A stretch of 64,000 nucleotides of DNA from Nocardia arizonensis (GCF_001310275.1 NZ_LGYZ01000129.1:62001-126000), one strand, 5' to 3'. Shown: positions 27,503 to 35,674, counted from the stretch's first letter. Numbers and translations are program-made. Notes: a model not told the origin generated them from the sequence alone.

Positions 27503-29161
27503 TTATCCGATCGCAGGTCCGAGCAAATCATCGGCATCGGTGATGCGGTAGGCATACCCCTGTTCGGCGAGGAAACGCTGCCGATGTGCGGCGTACTCGG
27601 CATCCAGCGTGTCGCGTGCGACGACCGAATAGAAGTGCGCCTGCCCACCGTCGTGTTTGGGTCGCAGCAACCGCCCCAGACGCTGCGCCTCCTCCTGACG
27701 TGAACCGAAGGTACCCGAAACCTGCACCGCGACAGATGCTTCGGGTAGGTCGATGGAGAAGTTCGCCACCTTGCTCACCACGAGCACCGGGATCTCGCCG
27801 CGCCGGAAGGCGTCGAAGAGTTCTTCGCGCTCTTTGGTTTTCGTCGAACCCTGGATCACCGGGGCGTTCAGCGCGACCCCCAGTTCGTCTAGTTGATCGA
27901 GATAGGCGCCGATCACCAGACTCGGCGCGTCGCGATGCCGGGCCAGGATGGATTCGACCACCGCGATCTTGGTACGCGCGGTCGAGCACAGCTTGTAGCG
28001 CTGCTCGGGTTCTGCCGTCGCGTACGCCATCCGCTCGGCATCGGTGAGCGTGACCCGCACCTCGATGCAATCGGCCGGCGCGATCCAGCCCTGCGCCTCG
28101 ATGTCCTTCCATGGCGCGTCGTAGCGCTTGGGGCCGATGAGCGAGAACACGTCGCCCTCGCGGCCGTCCTCACGCACCAGGGTCGCGGTGAGTCCGAGCC
28201 TGCGGCGTGACTGGAGATCGGCGGTCATGCGGAACACCGGTGCGGGCAGTAGATGCACCTCGTCGTAGATGACAAGGCCCCAGTCGCGGCTGTCGAACAG
28301 TTCGAGATGTTTGTACTCGCCCTTCGTGCGACGGGTGATCACCTGATAGGTCGCGATGGTGACCGGGCGGATCTCCTTGCGCTCGCCCGAGTACTCGCCG
28401 ATCTCGTCTTCGGTCAGCGAGGTGCGCGCCAGCAGTTCGCGCCGCCACTGTCTGCCCGCGACGGTATTGGTGACCAGGATCAACGTCGTCGCCTTTGCCT
28501 GCGCCATGGCCGCCGCCCCGACCATCGTCTTGCCCGCGCCGCACGGCAGCACCACGACGCCCGAGCCGCCCGCCCAGAACGAATCCGCCGCCATCTGCTG
28601 GTAGTCGCGCAGTTCCCAGTGCCCGCCCTCGTAGTCGAGAGCGATGTGATGCGCCTCGCCGTCGACGTAGCCCGCCAGATCCTCCGCGGGCCAGCCGATC
28701 TTCAGCAGCATCTGCTTGATCCGCCCGCGTTCGGAGGGATGCACCTGGACGGTGTCATCGTCGATGCGCGCACCGAGCATGGGTGCGATCTTCTTGTGCC
28801 GCAACACCTCCTCGAGCACCGCGCGATCCAGGCTCACCAGCGTCAGACCGTGCGCGGGATGTTTCACCAGTTGCAGGCGGCCGTAGCGGGCCATGGTGTC
28901 GACGATGTCGACCAGCAGCGGCTGCGGCACCGCGTAGCGCGAGTAGGTGACCAGCGCGTCGACGACCTGCTCGGCATCGTGCCCGGCCGCGCGCGCGTTC
29001 CACAGGGCCAGCGGCGTCACCCGGTAGGTGTGCACGTGTTCGGGCGCGCGCTCGAGCTCGGCGAAGGGCGCGATGGCCTGGCGCGCCATATCGGAGGATT
29101 CGTGGTCGATCTCCAACAACAGCGTCTTGTCACTCTGCACGATCAGCGGACCGTCTGTCAC
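27503..29161 (-). CDS. XPB/ERCC3-type DNA helicase
   Basis: A 552-aa superfamily 2 helicase of the bacterial XPB type (Rv0861c), ATP-dependent with 3'-5' polarity in studied members. An N-terminal helicase-associated domain (about 1-160) precedes the motor. Walker A is LPCGAGKTMVGAA, motif II is YDEVHLLP, motif III LGLTATLVRED, and motif VI QEEAQRLGRLLRPKHDGG. The RED-motif equivalent LVREDGREGD is visible. The GTG at 29161 follows GGAGAG; the longer upstream frame covers the divergent promoter region. A role in repair is inferred from family. Confidence 0.95.
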   Translation of the reverse strand: MTDGPLIVQSDKTLLLEIDHESSDMARQAIAPFAELERAPEHVHTYRVTPLALWNARAAGHDAEQVVDALVTYSRYAVPQPLLVDIVDTMARYGRLQLVKHPAHGLTLVSLDRAVLEEVLRHKKIAPMLGARIDDDTVQVHPSERGRIKQMLLKIGWPAEDLAGYVDGEAHHIALDYEGGHWELRDYQQMAADSFWAGGSGVVVLPCGAGKTMVGAAAMAQAKATTLILVTNTVAGRQWRRELLARTSLTEDEIGEYSGERKEIRPVTIATYQVITRRTKGEYKHLELFDSRDWGLVIYDEVHLLPAPVFRMTADLQSRRRLGLTATLVREDGREGDVFSLIGPKRYDAPWKDIEAQGWIAPADCIEVRVTLTDAERMAYATAEPEQRYKLCSTARTKIAVVESILARHRDAPSLVIGAYLDQLDELGVALNAPVIQGSTKTKEREELFDAFRRGEIPVLVVSKVANFSIDLPEASVAVQVSGTFGSRQEEAQRLGRLLRPKHDGGQAHFYSVVARDTLDAEYAAHRQRFLAEQGYAYRITDADDLLGPAIG

Positions 29162-29427
29162 AGTCTCTCCTCGTATCTCGCGGTCGGACGCGGCATCGGC
29201 CCTCCGACCGCGCCCCGCCCGGCTCGCCGACCCCGCCCATTGTCCCCGAGGCATCCGACAACCGGGTCGCGGCGTCGTATGTCCTCGAACAGGGAAACTA
29301 CAGCGCCGAGTACCCACGATTTGTTCCCCGGGTGACTTTCGTCGCATCCCGGACGCGCGCCGGGCGCGGTCCACCGGTGTCGAAGTGGACCGAGACGGGC
29401 GCGGCCCCGCGGGATGAGGATCGGAGC

Positions 29428-30072
29428 ATGATCGAGACTGCGGCGGCGCTGGGAGTGGCGGCGGCCGCACTTGGCATGGTGCTGACCCCCGGGCCGAACA
29501 TGATGTATCTGGTGTCACGCACCGTATCGCAGGGACGACGGGCGGGATTGGTCTCGCTGTCGGGGGTGGCCGCGGGATTCGGGGTGTACCTGACCGCGGC
29601 GACGGCCGGGATCACCACGGTCTTCGCGGTGGTGCCCGGCCTCTACCTCGCGGTGAAGACCGCGGGCGCGGCCTACCTGCTGTGGCTGGCCTGGCGCGCG
29701 ATCCGACCCGGCGGTGCCTCGGTCTTCACGCCGAGCGCGCTGCCCGCCGACCCGGCCCGGCGGCTGTTCGCCATGGGACTGCTGACCAACCTGCTCAATC
29801 CCAAGATCGCCGTGCTGTACATGGCGCTGATTCCGCAGTTCATCGACATGGACGCCGGGCGGGTGTGGTTGCAGAGCCTGTGCCTGGGCGCGGTGCAGAT
29901 CGCGGTGGCGCTGACCGTCAACGGGCTTATCGTCCTCGGCGCGGGGGCGATCGCGGCGCTAGTGGCCGCGAGGCCGCTGTGGTTGCGGGCCCAGCGCTTG
30001 GTGATGGGATCGGCGCTCGGCGCGATCGCGGTCCTGCTGATCACCGACCGGACGCGGCCCGCGTCCGCATAA
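29428..30072 (+). CDS. LysE/RhtB family exporter
   Basis: A 214-aa exporter with about six helices, the second LysE-type gene in the window. Family motifs are LGMVLTPGPNMMYLVSRTVSQGRRAG and FAMGLLTNLLNPKIAVLYMALIPQF. The ATG at 29428 gives the normal family N-terminus; the longer frame is not LysE-like. It is divergent from XPB and converges on the aminotransferase. The substrate is unknown, probably an amino acid or derivative. Confidence 0.9.
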   Translation: MIETAAALGVAAAALGMVLTPGPNMMYLVSRTVSQGRRAGLVSLSGVAAGFGVYLTAATAGITTVFAVVPGLYLAVKTAGAAYLLWLAWRAIRPGGASVFTPSALPADPARRLFAMGLLTNLLNPKIAVLYMALIPQFIDMDAGRVWLQSLCLGAVQIAVALTVNGLIVLGAGAIAALVAARPLWLRAQRLVMGSALGAIAVLLITDRTRPASA

Positions 30073-30204
30073 GTGGGGTACGGCCTGCGCGTGCTCGCCC
30101 GCGGCGGCGGCACGGGCGCGCCCCGCGGAGGGTGACCGGCGCGACACCGGCGATGATTCGTCGAGCAGGTCCGCGTCGGCGAACGCGCCCGCCGGCCTTC
30201 GCGC

Positions 30205-31383
30205 TCAGCTCACGCCCACACCCGCACGCAATCGGCGGACCCCCTCGTCGAGGGTCCGGTCCTGTTTGCAGAAGGTGAAACGCACCAGCCTGTCCCAGCT
30301 CGCCTTGTCGTCGGCGAACACGCTGACCGGAACGGCGGCGACCCCGAGTCGATCCGGCAGCGACCGGCAGAACTCGAGTCCGTCGGTGGCTCCCATCGGC
30401 GTGATGTCGGCGCAGACGAAATAGCCGCCCGCGCTGTACTTCACGTCGAATCCGGTGTCGGCCAGCGCGGTGGAGAGCCGAATCCTGCGGTCCGACAGCG
30501 TATCCCGCAGCTTCGCGACCCAGTCGAGCTCGTTGGCCAGCGCGTAGGCGACCGCGGGCTGGAAGGGCCCGCCCGCGACGAAGGTCATGAACTGTTTGGC
30601 CGCGAGCACGCCGTCGAGCAGGTGCGCCGGTGCGCAGGCCCAGCCGGTCTTCCAACCCGTGACGCTGAAAGTCTTCGCGGCACTGGAGACCACGACCGTA
30701 CGCTCGGCCATGCCGGGCAGGGCGGCCAGACTGATGTGTTCCACACCGTCGAAGACCAGGTGTTCGTACACCTCGTCGGCGAGCACGAGCAGATCGTGCG
30801 CGCAGGCGATTTCGGCGATGGCGGTGAGATCCGCGCGGCCGAGGACGGTCCCGGTGGGATTGTGCGGCGAATTGACCACGAGCATGCGGGTGGCGGGGGT
30901 GATGGCGGCGCGCAGTGAGTCCAGATCGAGGACGAAACGGTCGCCGTCGGGCACTAGTCGGGCGGTGCGCCGGGTCGCGCCGGCGAGCGCGACGGCCGCG
31001 GCGTAGGAGTCGTAATACGGTTCGATCAGCACCACTTCGCTGCCGGGTTCGACCAGCCCCAACAGCGCGGCGCTGATGGCCTCGGTGGCGCCGACGGTGA
31101 CCAGCACCTCGGAGTCGGGATCGTATTCGGTGCCGTATCGGCGGGCGCGATCGGCGGCAACGGCTCGACGCAGCGCAGGCATTCCGCGGCCGGGCGGGTA
31201 CTGGTTGAGCCCGTCGGCGATGGCTTGGCGCGCGACCTCGAGCATGCCCGCCGGACCGTCACTGTCCGGAAATCCCTGACCTAAGTTGACCGCTCCGTGC
31301 CGGATGGCCAAATCGGTCATCTCGGCGAAAATCGTCGAGGCGAAGGGGCGGAGGCGATCGACGGTCGCGGATTGCGAAAACAT
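30205..31383 (-). CDS. PLP-dependent aminotransferase, DapC-like
   Basis: A 392-aa class I aminotransferase. The PLP lysine is in SSAAKTFSVTGWKTGWA; other motifs are NSPHNPTGTVLG and ADEVYEHLVFDG. It matches the Rv0858c position and type, annotated in M. tuberculosis as N-succinyldiaminopimelate aminotransferase DapC (lysine and diaminopimelate synthesis). Other members of this subgroup are kynurenine or methionine aminotransferases, so substrate is inferred. The ATG at 31383 begins MFSQSATVDRLRPFASTIF, the family N-terminus. Confidence 0.85.
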   Translation of the reverse strand: MFSQSATVDRLRPFASTIFAEMTDLAIRHGAVNLGQGFPDSDGPAGMLEVARQAIADGLNQYPPGRGMPALRRAVAADRARRYGTEYDPDSEVLVTVGATEAISAALLGLVEPGSEVVLIEPYYDSYAAAVALAGATRRTARLVPDGDRFVLDLDSLRAAITPATRMLVVNSPHNPTGTVLGRADLTAIAEIACAHDLLVLADEVYEHLVFDGVEHISLAALPGMAERTVVVSSAAKTFSVTGWKTGWACAPAHLLDGVLAAKQFMTFVAGGPFQPAVAYALANELDWVAKLRDTLSDRRIRLSTALADTGFDVKYSAGGYFVCADITPMGATDGLEFCRSLPDRLGVAAVPVSVFADDKASWDRLVRFTFCKQDRTLDEGVRRLRAGVGVS

Positions 31384-31565
31384 ACACCGGAGAGTAGCCC
31401 AGTGGTCACTATCGTTGCCTATAGATAGCGAACACCTATGTTTCACATTTGAATCAGCGCTTCTACCTGCATGGTTGTGCGTTTTCCCATAGGCGGCTAG
31501 CCTCGCCGTGTTCTACCTCACAACTCCGCTGACCCCAATGCGGCGGAATCTCGAAAGGGGCGTAT

Positions 31566-31784
31566 ATGGCCTCCTACCTCGACCTAGTACTGCAACCGGC
31601 CGCGTCGGAGGTCGCCGGTACGGTACTCGGTTTCCTTCGCACCGCGGCCCACGACGTGCTCACCGATATCGGTGGATGGTTCACCGGATCGTCGACCGGG
31701 GATTTCTTCACCGGCTCGACAACTGGGAATCAGGGCACGGGATCCTCGACCGGGGACTGGTTCACCGGCTCGACCATTCCGTAG
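31566..31784 (+). CDS. Small Gly/Ser/Thr repeat protein
   Basis: A 72-aa protein of unknown family. The first half is a helix-like MASYLDLVLQPAASEVAGTV; the second half is a repeat of the type GSSTGD(F/W)FTGST: WFTGSSTGDFFTGST, then TGSSTGDWFTGSTIP. At DNA level tcgaccggggatttcttcac is repeated nearly exactly. A GAAAGGGG ribosome site lies 7 bp before the ATG, supporting expression. No signal peptide is clear. It converges on the sigma-factor gene and may be secreted or self-assembling; both are conjecture. Confidence 0.7.
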   Translation: MASYLDLVLQPAASEVAGTVLGFLRTAAHDVLTDIGGWFTGSSTGDFFTGSTTGNQGTGSSTGDWFTGSTIP

Positions 31785-31830
31785 TGGACCGTGGCGTCGG
31801 GCCCGTCGACGAGGGCGGGCCCGGCGTCGC

Positions 31831-32757
31831 TCACAGGCGCACGCCGGACAGCTTGGCCGGATTCGCGTGATCGTAGGTCCCCCAGATCAATCCGTCGCAC
31901 ACCGTGAACCCGACGACACGGGCCGGATGCCAGTCCTGCTCGAACAGTTCCGAATCCAGATTCATCACCAGGCCCAATTGGCCGTTCACCGTGGCGAATT
32001 CGTAGCGAGTCGCCGAATCGGCGGAGTCGCCGATGCCGTAACGGTGCACCAGGGCCAACATGAAACGGGCGACCTGTTCCGCACCGCCGACGATATTCAC
32101 CGCCGTCGAGGTGGTCCCGTTGGCATCGCCGATCAGGGTCGCGTCCGAATGCAGCGCGCCCTTGACGGTGGCCAGTTCACCGGTGGCCAGCGCCGAGAGC
32201 AGCCGCCGCACCGCCGCCTCGTGTTCGACATCCGGGACGGGAGCGGGCGTGGCCGCGATCGCCGCCCGAGCCACCCGGGCGAACCGTTCGGCCTCCCACG
32301 CGGAGATGTCGAGGATCGCGGCGATCTCCTCGAACGACATCGAAAGCCCTTCACGCAGGACATACGCCACGCGCTGCGGTGTGCCGAGGGTGTCGAGGGC
32401 CACCAGCGCGGCCATCCGGCATGCCGTGTCGCGCGCCGCCGACTCCAGCGCGTCGGGCTCGGACGAGAGCAGCCGCCCGGTCACCACCGGCTCCGGCAGC
32501 CACTGCCCGACATAGGTCTGGCGGCGCAACGCGGCACCGCGTAAGTGGTCGAGGCAGATTCGGCTCACCACACCGGTCAGCCAGAGGCGCAGATCCTCGA
32601 TCTCGGACTGGTGCACCCCGGCCAGCCGTAACCTGCTCTCCTGTATGGCGTCCTCGGCGGCGCCGACGCTGCCCGTCAGCCGGTAGGCGACGGAAAACAA
32701 GTGTGCCCGATGCGATTCGAACAATTCGGCGAGCAGTGCGGCAACCATCGAGCTCAT
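31831..32757 (-). CDS. ECF41-type RNA polymerase sigma factor (SigJ-like)
   Basis: A 308-aa extracytoplasmic-function sigma factor of the ECF41 group, which carries its own SnoaL-like regulatory C-terminal domain instead of a separate anti-sigma. Region 2 is LFSVAYRLTGSVGAAEDAIQES and LWLTGVVSRICLDHLRGA; region 4 is RVAYVLREGLSMSFEEIAAIL. The linker YVGQWLPEPV is characteristic. The SnoaL part ends NPAKLSGV (NPDKL-type motif), but the usual DGGGK is replaced by GDANGTT. ECF41 genes usually neighbour carboxymuconolactone decarboxylase or oxidoreductase targets; one such gene lies 1.4 kb upstream. Confidence 0.9.
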   Translation of the reverse strand: MSSMVAALLAELFESHRAHLFSVAYRLTGSVGAAEDAIQESRLRLAGVHQSEIEDLRLWLTGVVSRICLDHLRGAALRRQTYVGQWLPEPVVTGRLLSSEPDALESAARDTACRMAALVALDTLGTPQRVAYVLREGLSMSFEEIAAILDISAWEAERFARVARAAIAATPAPVPDVEHEAAVRRLLSALATGELATVKGALHSDATLIGDANGTTSTAVNIVGGAEQVARFMLALVHRYGIGDSADSATRYEFATVNGQLGLVMNLDSELFEQDWHPARVVGFTVCDGLIWGTYDHANPAKLSGVRL

Positions 32758-32847
32758 TCTACGGTCCGCCGGTATCGGATCGGACCGAGGTGCCGCCCGG
32801 CCCGTCCCGAGTCGGGACGAGCCGGGCCGTCGCCCGCGCGGCGCGCC

Positions 32848-33939
32848 TCAGCGGGCGCGGCGTTCGCGCACCGCCTCGGCCAGCCGGTCGAGCTGATGCG
32901 CGGTGGTGTCCCAGTCAAGGCAGGCGTCGGTGATGGACTGGCCGTAGGTCAGCTCCTCGGCGCGGCCGAGGGTCAGATCCTGGCGGCCCGCGACCAGGAA
33001 GCTCTCCAGCATCACGCCGACCACGCCCAGCTCGCCGCCCGCGACGCGCTCGGCGATATCGGTGACCACGTCGACCTGTTTGGTGTGGTCCTTGCCGCTG
33101 TTGCCGTGGCTGGCGTCGACCACGAGCCGCTGCGGCAGCGATGCCTTGTCCAGTCTCAGCCGGGCTTCGGCCACCGAGGCGGCGTCGTAGTTCGGGCCCG
33201 AGCTGCCGCCGCGCAGGATCACGTGGCAGTCGCGGTTGCCGGTGGTGCGGATGAGCGCCGCGCGTCCGTCCAGATCGGTGCCGGGGAAGACGTGGCTCGC
33301 GGCCGCCGCGCCCACCCCGTCCACCGCGACCTGCACATCGCCGTCGGTGCCGTTCTTGATGCCGACCGGCATGGACAGCGCGCTGCTGAGCTGGCGGTGC
33401 ACCTGACTGGCCGCGGTGCGCGCGCCGATCGCGCCGTATGACACCAGATCCGCGATGTACTGCGGGGTGATCGGGTCGAGGAACTCACACGCGACCGGCA
33501 GGCCGAGCGCGGTGATGTCGACGAGCAGTTTGCGGCCGAATCCGAGTCCGGTGTTGACGTCGAACGAGCCGTCCAGGTGCGGATCGTTGATCAGACCCTT
33601 CCAGCCCAGCGTCGTGCGCGGCTTCTCGAAGTAGACCCGCATGACGACGTGCAGCGCGTCACCCAGCTCGGTGGCCTTGGCGGCCAGCCGCCTGGCGTAG
33701 TCCGTCGCGGCGACGGGATCGTGTACCGAACAGGGGCCGACGATCACCATCAGGCGATCGTCGGCGCCGTCGAGTACGTGCACGGTGGCCTTGCGGCCCG
33801 CCCGAACGGTGTCGGCGAGCGCGTCGGTGATCGGGTGGACCCGGCGCACCTCGGCGGGCGAGCGCAGGGGGCTCACGCTGAGGGTGCGCTGGTCGTCGAG
33901 ATCGGCATGCCGTGCGTCGACATCGGCTGCGGTTGTCAT
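32848..33939 (-). CDS. aroG: DAHP synthase, type I (AroF/G/H class)
   Basis: A 363-aa 3-deoxy-7-phosphoheptulonate synthase, first enzyme of the shikimate pathway, condensing PEP and erythrose 4-phosphate. Motifs: MVIVGPCSVHD, EKPRTTLGWKGLINDPHLDG, GARTAASQVHR, and the metal site DASHGNSGKDH. This is the AroA-I-alpha type usually feedback-inhibited by aromatic amino acids, distinct from the type II enzyme of mycobacteria. Its start codon directly follows a perfect hairpin and a leader peptide with aromatic residues, so synthesis is probably attenuated by charged aromatic tRNAs. It interrupts the interval between the ECF41 sigma gene and its likely target. Confidence 0.95.
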   Translation of the reverse strand: MTTAADVDARHADLDDQRTLSVSPLRSPAEVRRVHPITDALADTVRAGRKATVHVLDGADDRLMVIVGPCSVHDPVAATDYARRLAAKATELGDALHVVMRVYFEKPRTTLGWKGLINDPHLDGSFDVNTGLGFGRKLLVDITALGLPVACEFLDPITPQYIADLVSYGAIGARTAASQVHRQLSSALSMPVGIKNGTDGDVQVAVDGVGAAAASHVFPGTDLDGRAALIRTTGNRDCHVILRGGSSGPNYDAASVAEARLRLDKASLPQRLVVDASHGNSGKDHTKQVDVVTDIAERVAGGELGVVGVMLESFLVAGRQDLTLGRAEELTYGQSITDACLDWDTTAHQLDRLAEAVRERRAR

Positions 33940-33975
33940 ATCCGTGGGTTCCTTTTCTCAGGCCGACCCACGGAT
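33940..33975 (-). promoter_or_regulatory. Ribosome-site-sequestering hairpin before DAHP synthase
   Basis: On the minus strand a 10-bp perfect stem (ATCCGTGGGT at 33975-33966, ACCCACGGAT at 33949-33940) encloses a 16-nt loop containing AAAAGGA, the Shine-Dalgarno, and ends next to the ATG at 33939. When folded it should block initiation. Sequence seen directly; switching with the leader is inferred. Confidence 0.75.
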
Positions 33976-33988
33976 TCGCATCACCCGT

Positions 33989-34011
33989 CGAGCCGGTCCG
34001 TATCCGGCTCG
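33989..34011 (-). promoter_or_regulatory. Second leader hairpin (attenuator arm)
   Basis: An 8-bp stem, CGAGCCGG paired with CCGGCTCG, with a 7-nt loop, lies 13 nt after the leader-peptide stop and before the ribosome-site hairpin. It may be the alternative or pause structure of an attenuator. No U-run follows, so it is unlikely to be a simple terminator. Confidence 0.5.
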
Positions 34012-34024
34012 GGGTGGAGGAGAG

Positions 34025-34096
34025 TCAGCGCAGGAGGTTGCCGCAGACCAGCCCACCCAGGGCCGGCTTGCTAAACCAGAAATACGCGCGCCGCAC
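34025..34096 (-). CDS. Aromatic-residue leader peptide of DAHP synthase
   Basis: A 23-aa open frame, GTG at 34096, reads MRRAYFWFSKPALGGL and ends in CGNLLR, stop at 34025. Four consecutive codons encode Tyr-Phe-Trp-Phe, the three end products that regulate DAHP synthase. A -10 element TACTGT (34109-34104) sits exactly 7 nt before the GTG, so transcript and frame probably begin together (leaderless); a GTG three codons upstream at 34105 is an alternative. Downstream lie two hairpins, one enclosing the aroG ribosome site. It should sense aromatic amino-acid shortage by ribosome stalling. An analogous leader (aroR) is known in Corynebacterium glutamicum. Confidence 0.75.
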   Translation of the reverse strand: MRRAYFWFSKPALGGLVCGNLLR

Positions 34097-34103
34097 GTCG
34101 GTC

Positions 34104-34109
34104 ACAGTA
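34104..34109 (-). promoter_or_regulatory. -10 element of the DAHP synthase leader
   Basis: TACTGT fits TANNNT and is 7 nt upstream of the GTG at 34096. A weak GTCGAA is 17 nt further upstream as a -35 candidate. Spacing implies transcription starts at the leader's GTG. Confidence 0.6.
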
Positions 34110-34158
34110 CCAGGGCCGTGCGCGGATTCGACCCGCCACCGGTCGGGGGCCGGACCGC

Positions 34159-34629
34159 TCACCACTGGCCCGGCTGATAGGAACCGGCGGGCGTTCGGGC
34201 GATGACGTTCATGCGGTTATAGGCGTTGATCAGGGCGATCAGCGAGATCAGCGCCGCGATCCGGTCGGCGTCGTAATGCTTCTCGACCTGGGCCCACGTG
34301 TCATCGCTCACACCGTGGCTCGCGTCCGCGATGCGGGTGCCCTCCTCGGTGAGCGCGAGCGCGGCGCGCTCGGCCTCGGTGAAGACAGTGGCCTCGCGCC
34401 AGGCCGCGACCAGGTTCAGCCGCTGCTGGGTCTCCCCCGCGTGTGCGGCGTCCTTGCTGTGCATATCGGTGCAGAAGCCGCAGCCGTTGATTTGGCTGGC
34501 GCGCAACTTGACCAGTTCCTGCGTCGACCGGGGCAGCGGCGAATTGTCCACGATCTGGCCCGCGGTGCCGATGCGCTTGACGAACTTCGCGCCGTCCGCG
34601 GTGCCGAAGTAATCGAAACGAGCGTTCAT
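34159..34629 (-). CDS. Carboxymuconolactone decarboxylase / AhpD-like protein
   Basis: A 156-aa alpha-helical protein of the CMD/AhpD superfamily. The redox motif is GCGFCTDMHSKDA, with C50, C53 and H57, followed by ALALTEEGTRIADASHGVSD, so it resembles peroxidase-type members (AhpD-like) rather than true decarboxylases. The upstream region carries a TGTCACA...CGTC promoter typical of ECF41 sigma factors, and the ribosome site GAAGG precedes the ATG. It is the standard genomic partner of ECF41 sigma genes, so it likely acts in response to the same redox or envelope signal. Confidence 0.88.
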   Translation of the reverse strand: MNARFDYFGTADGAKFVKRIGTAGQIVDNSPLPRSTQELVKLRASQINGCGFCTDMHSKDAAHAGETQQRLNLVAAWREATVFTEAERAALALTEEGTRIADASHGVSDDTWAQVEKHYDADRIAALISLIALINAYNRMNVIARTPAGSYQPGQW

Positions 34630-34672
34630 GATGTCGCCTTCTCTCGTGTTGGCGTTTGGCTTTCACCGAGAC

Positions 34673-34700
34673 GACGACATGTGCCGCGGGACTGTGACAT
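34673..34700 (-). promoter_or_regulatory. Putative ECF41 promoter
   Basis: On the minus strand TGTCACA (34700-34694) and CGTC (34676-34673) are separated by 17 nt, about 45 bp before the CMD gene. These hexamer-like boxes match the published ECF41 consensus. The -35 box also overlaps the right arm of an inverted repeat at 34697-34722 (9-bp arms GACATCCGC and GCGGATGTC), which could be a terminator of the upstream gene or a second control site. Confidence 0.65.
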
Positions 34701-34734
34701 CCGCGCGTACCAGCGGATGTCGCGGTCTTCCGCG

Positions 34735-35619
34735 CTACTGCTTCCCGAAGTCGTAGGTGACGCCGGTGAGCTTCTCCGACAACTCCCACAGCGCGGACGC
34801 GACCCTCTCGTCCCTCGACGCCTCAGTGGACCCGGACCGTCCCGGATAGCCGCGCGACCCGCCGAAGGAGGTGGGTCCGTAGTAGGCGCCCGGCTCGACC
34901 GGCGCGGTCGCCGCGTACAGCTCCGGCAGCGCGCCCATCTCGGCGCTCTGCGCGAACAGACGATTGCCCACCGTCATCAACGAATCGAGGAGCGACGATT
35001 CGTTGTGCGATTGCAGGTCGGTGGCGGCGTAGCCGGGGTGGGCGGCCACCGACAGTTTGGCCGATCCGGCCGCGGCGAGCCTGCGCTGGAGTTCGTAGGC
35101 GAACATGAGGTTGGCCAGTTTCGCCTGACCGTAGGCGGCCCAGCGCTTGTAGCCGCGGCGTTCCCAGTTCAGATCGTCGAGGTCGATGCGGCCGCGGGTG
35201 TGCGCGACGCTGGAGACGGTCACGACCCGATCGGAGATGCGGTCGAGCAGCAGTCCGGTCAGGGCGAAGTGCCCGAGGTGGTTGGTGCCGATCTGACGCT
35301 CGAAGCCGTCGGCGGTGCGGCCAAGTGGAACCGCCATGACGCCGGCGTTGTTGACGAGCACGTTCGCACCGTCGATGCCGTCGGCGAAGGCGCGGACCGA
35401 GGCGAGATCGGCCAGGTCGAGATGAGCGACCCGCGCCCGCTCACCGATCTCGGCGGCCACCGGCTCGGCTTTGGCGGTATCGCGGCAGGCCAGCACGACC
35501 TGCGCGCCCGCCGCGCCCAACGCCCGTGCGGTCACCGCGCCGAGACCGCTGTTGGCGCCGGTGACGATGAACTTCCGGCCGGTCTGGTCGGGAATATCCG
35601 ATGTGTCCCAACGGGTCAT
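34735..35619 (-). CDS. Short-chain dehydrogenase/reductase
   Basis: A 294-aa NAD(P)-dependent oxidoreductase of the classical SDR, retinol-dehydrogenase-like group. Cofactor motif TGANSGLGAVTARALG (about 20-35), NNAGVM, catalytic Ser in VVTVSSVAHTRG, and YxxxK as YGQAKLAN. The ATG at 35619 starts the expected MTRWDTSDIPDQTGRKFIVTG; in-frame residues upstream are unrelated. It lies upstream of the CMD gene on the same strand and divergent from the salicyl-AMP ligase. The substrate is unknown. Confidence 0.9.
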   Translation of the reverse strand: MTRWDTSDIPDQTGRKFIVTGANSGLGAVTARALGAAGAQVVLACRDTAKAEPVAAEIGERARVAHLDLADLASVRAFADGIDGANVLVNNAGVMAVPLGRTADGFERQIGTNHLGHFALTGLLLDRISDRVVTVSSVAHTRGRIDLDDLNWERRGYKRWAAYGQAKLANLMFAYELQRRLAAAGSAKLSVAAHPGYAATDLQSHNESSLLDSLMTVGNRLFAQSAEMGALPELYAATAPVEPGAYYGPTSFGGSRGYPGRSGSTEASRDERVASALWELSEKLTGVTYDFGKQ

Positions 35620-35674
35620 GGGGCGAAGTCTAGTCCGGCCGGACCGACTCCGAGGACCTTCCGCCGACTCTGAA

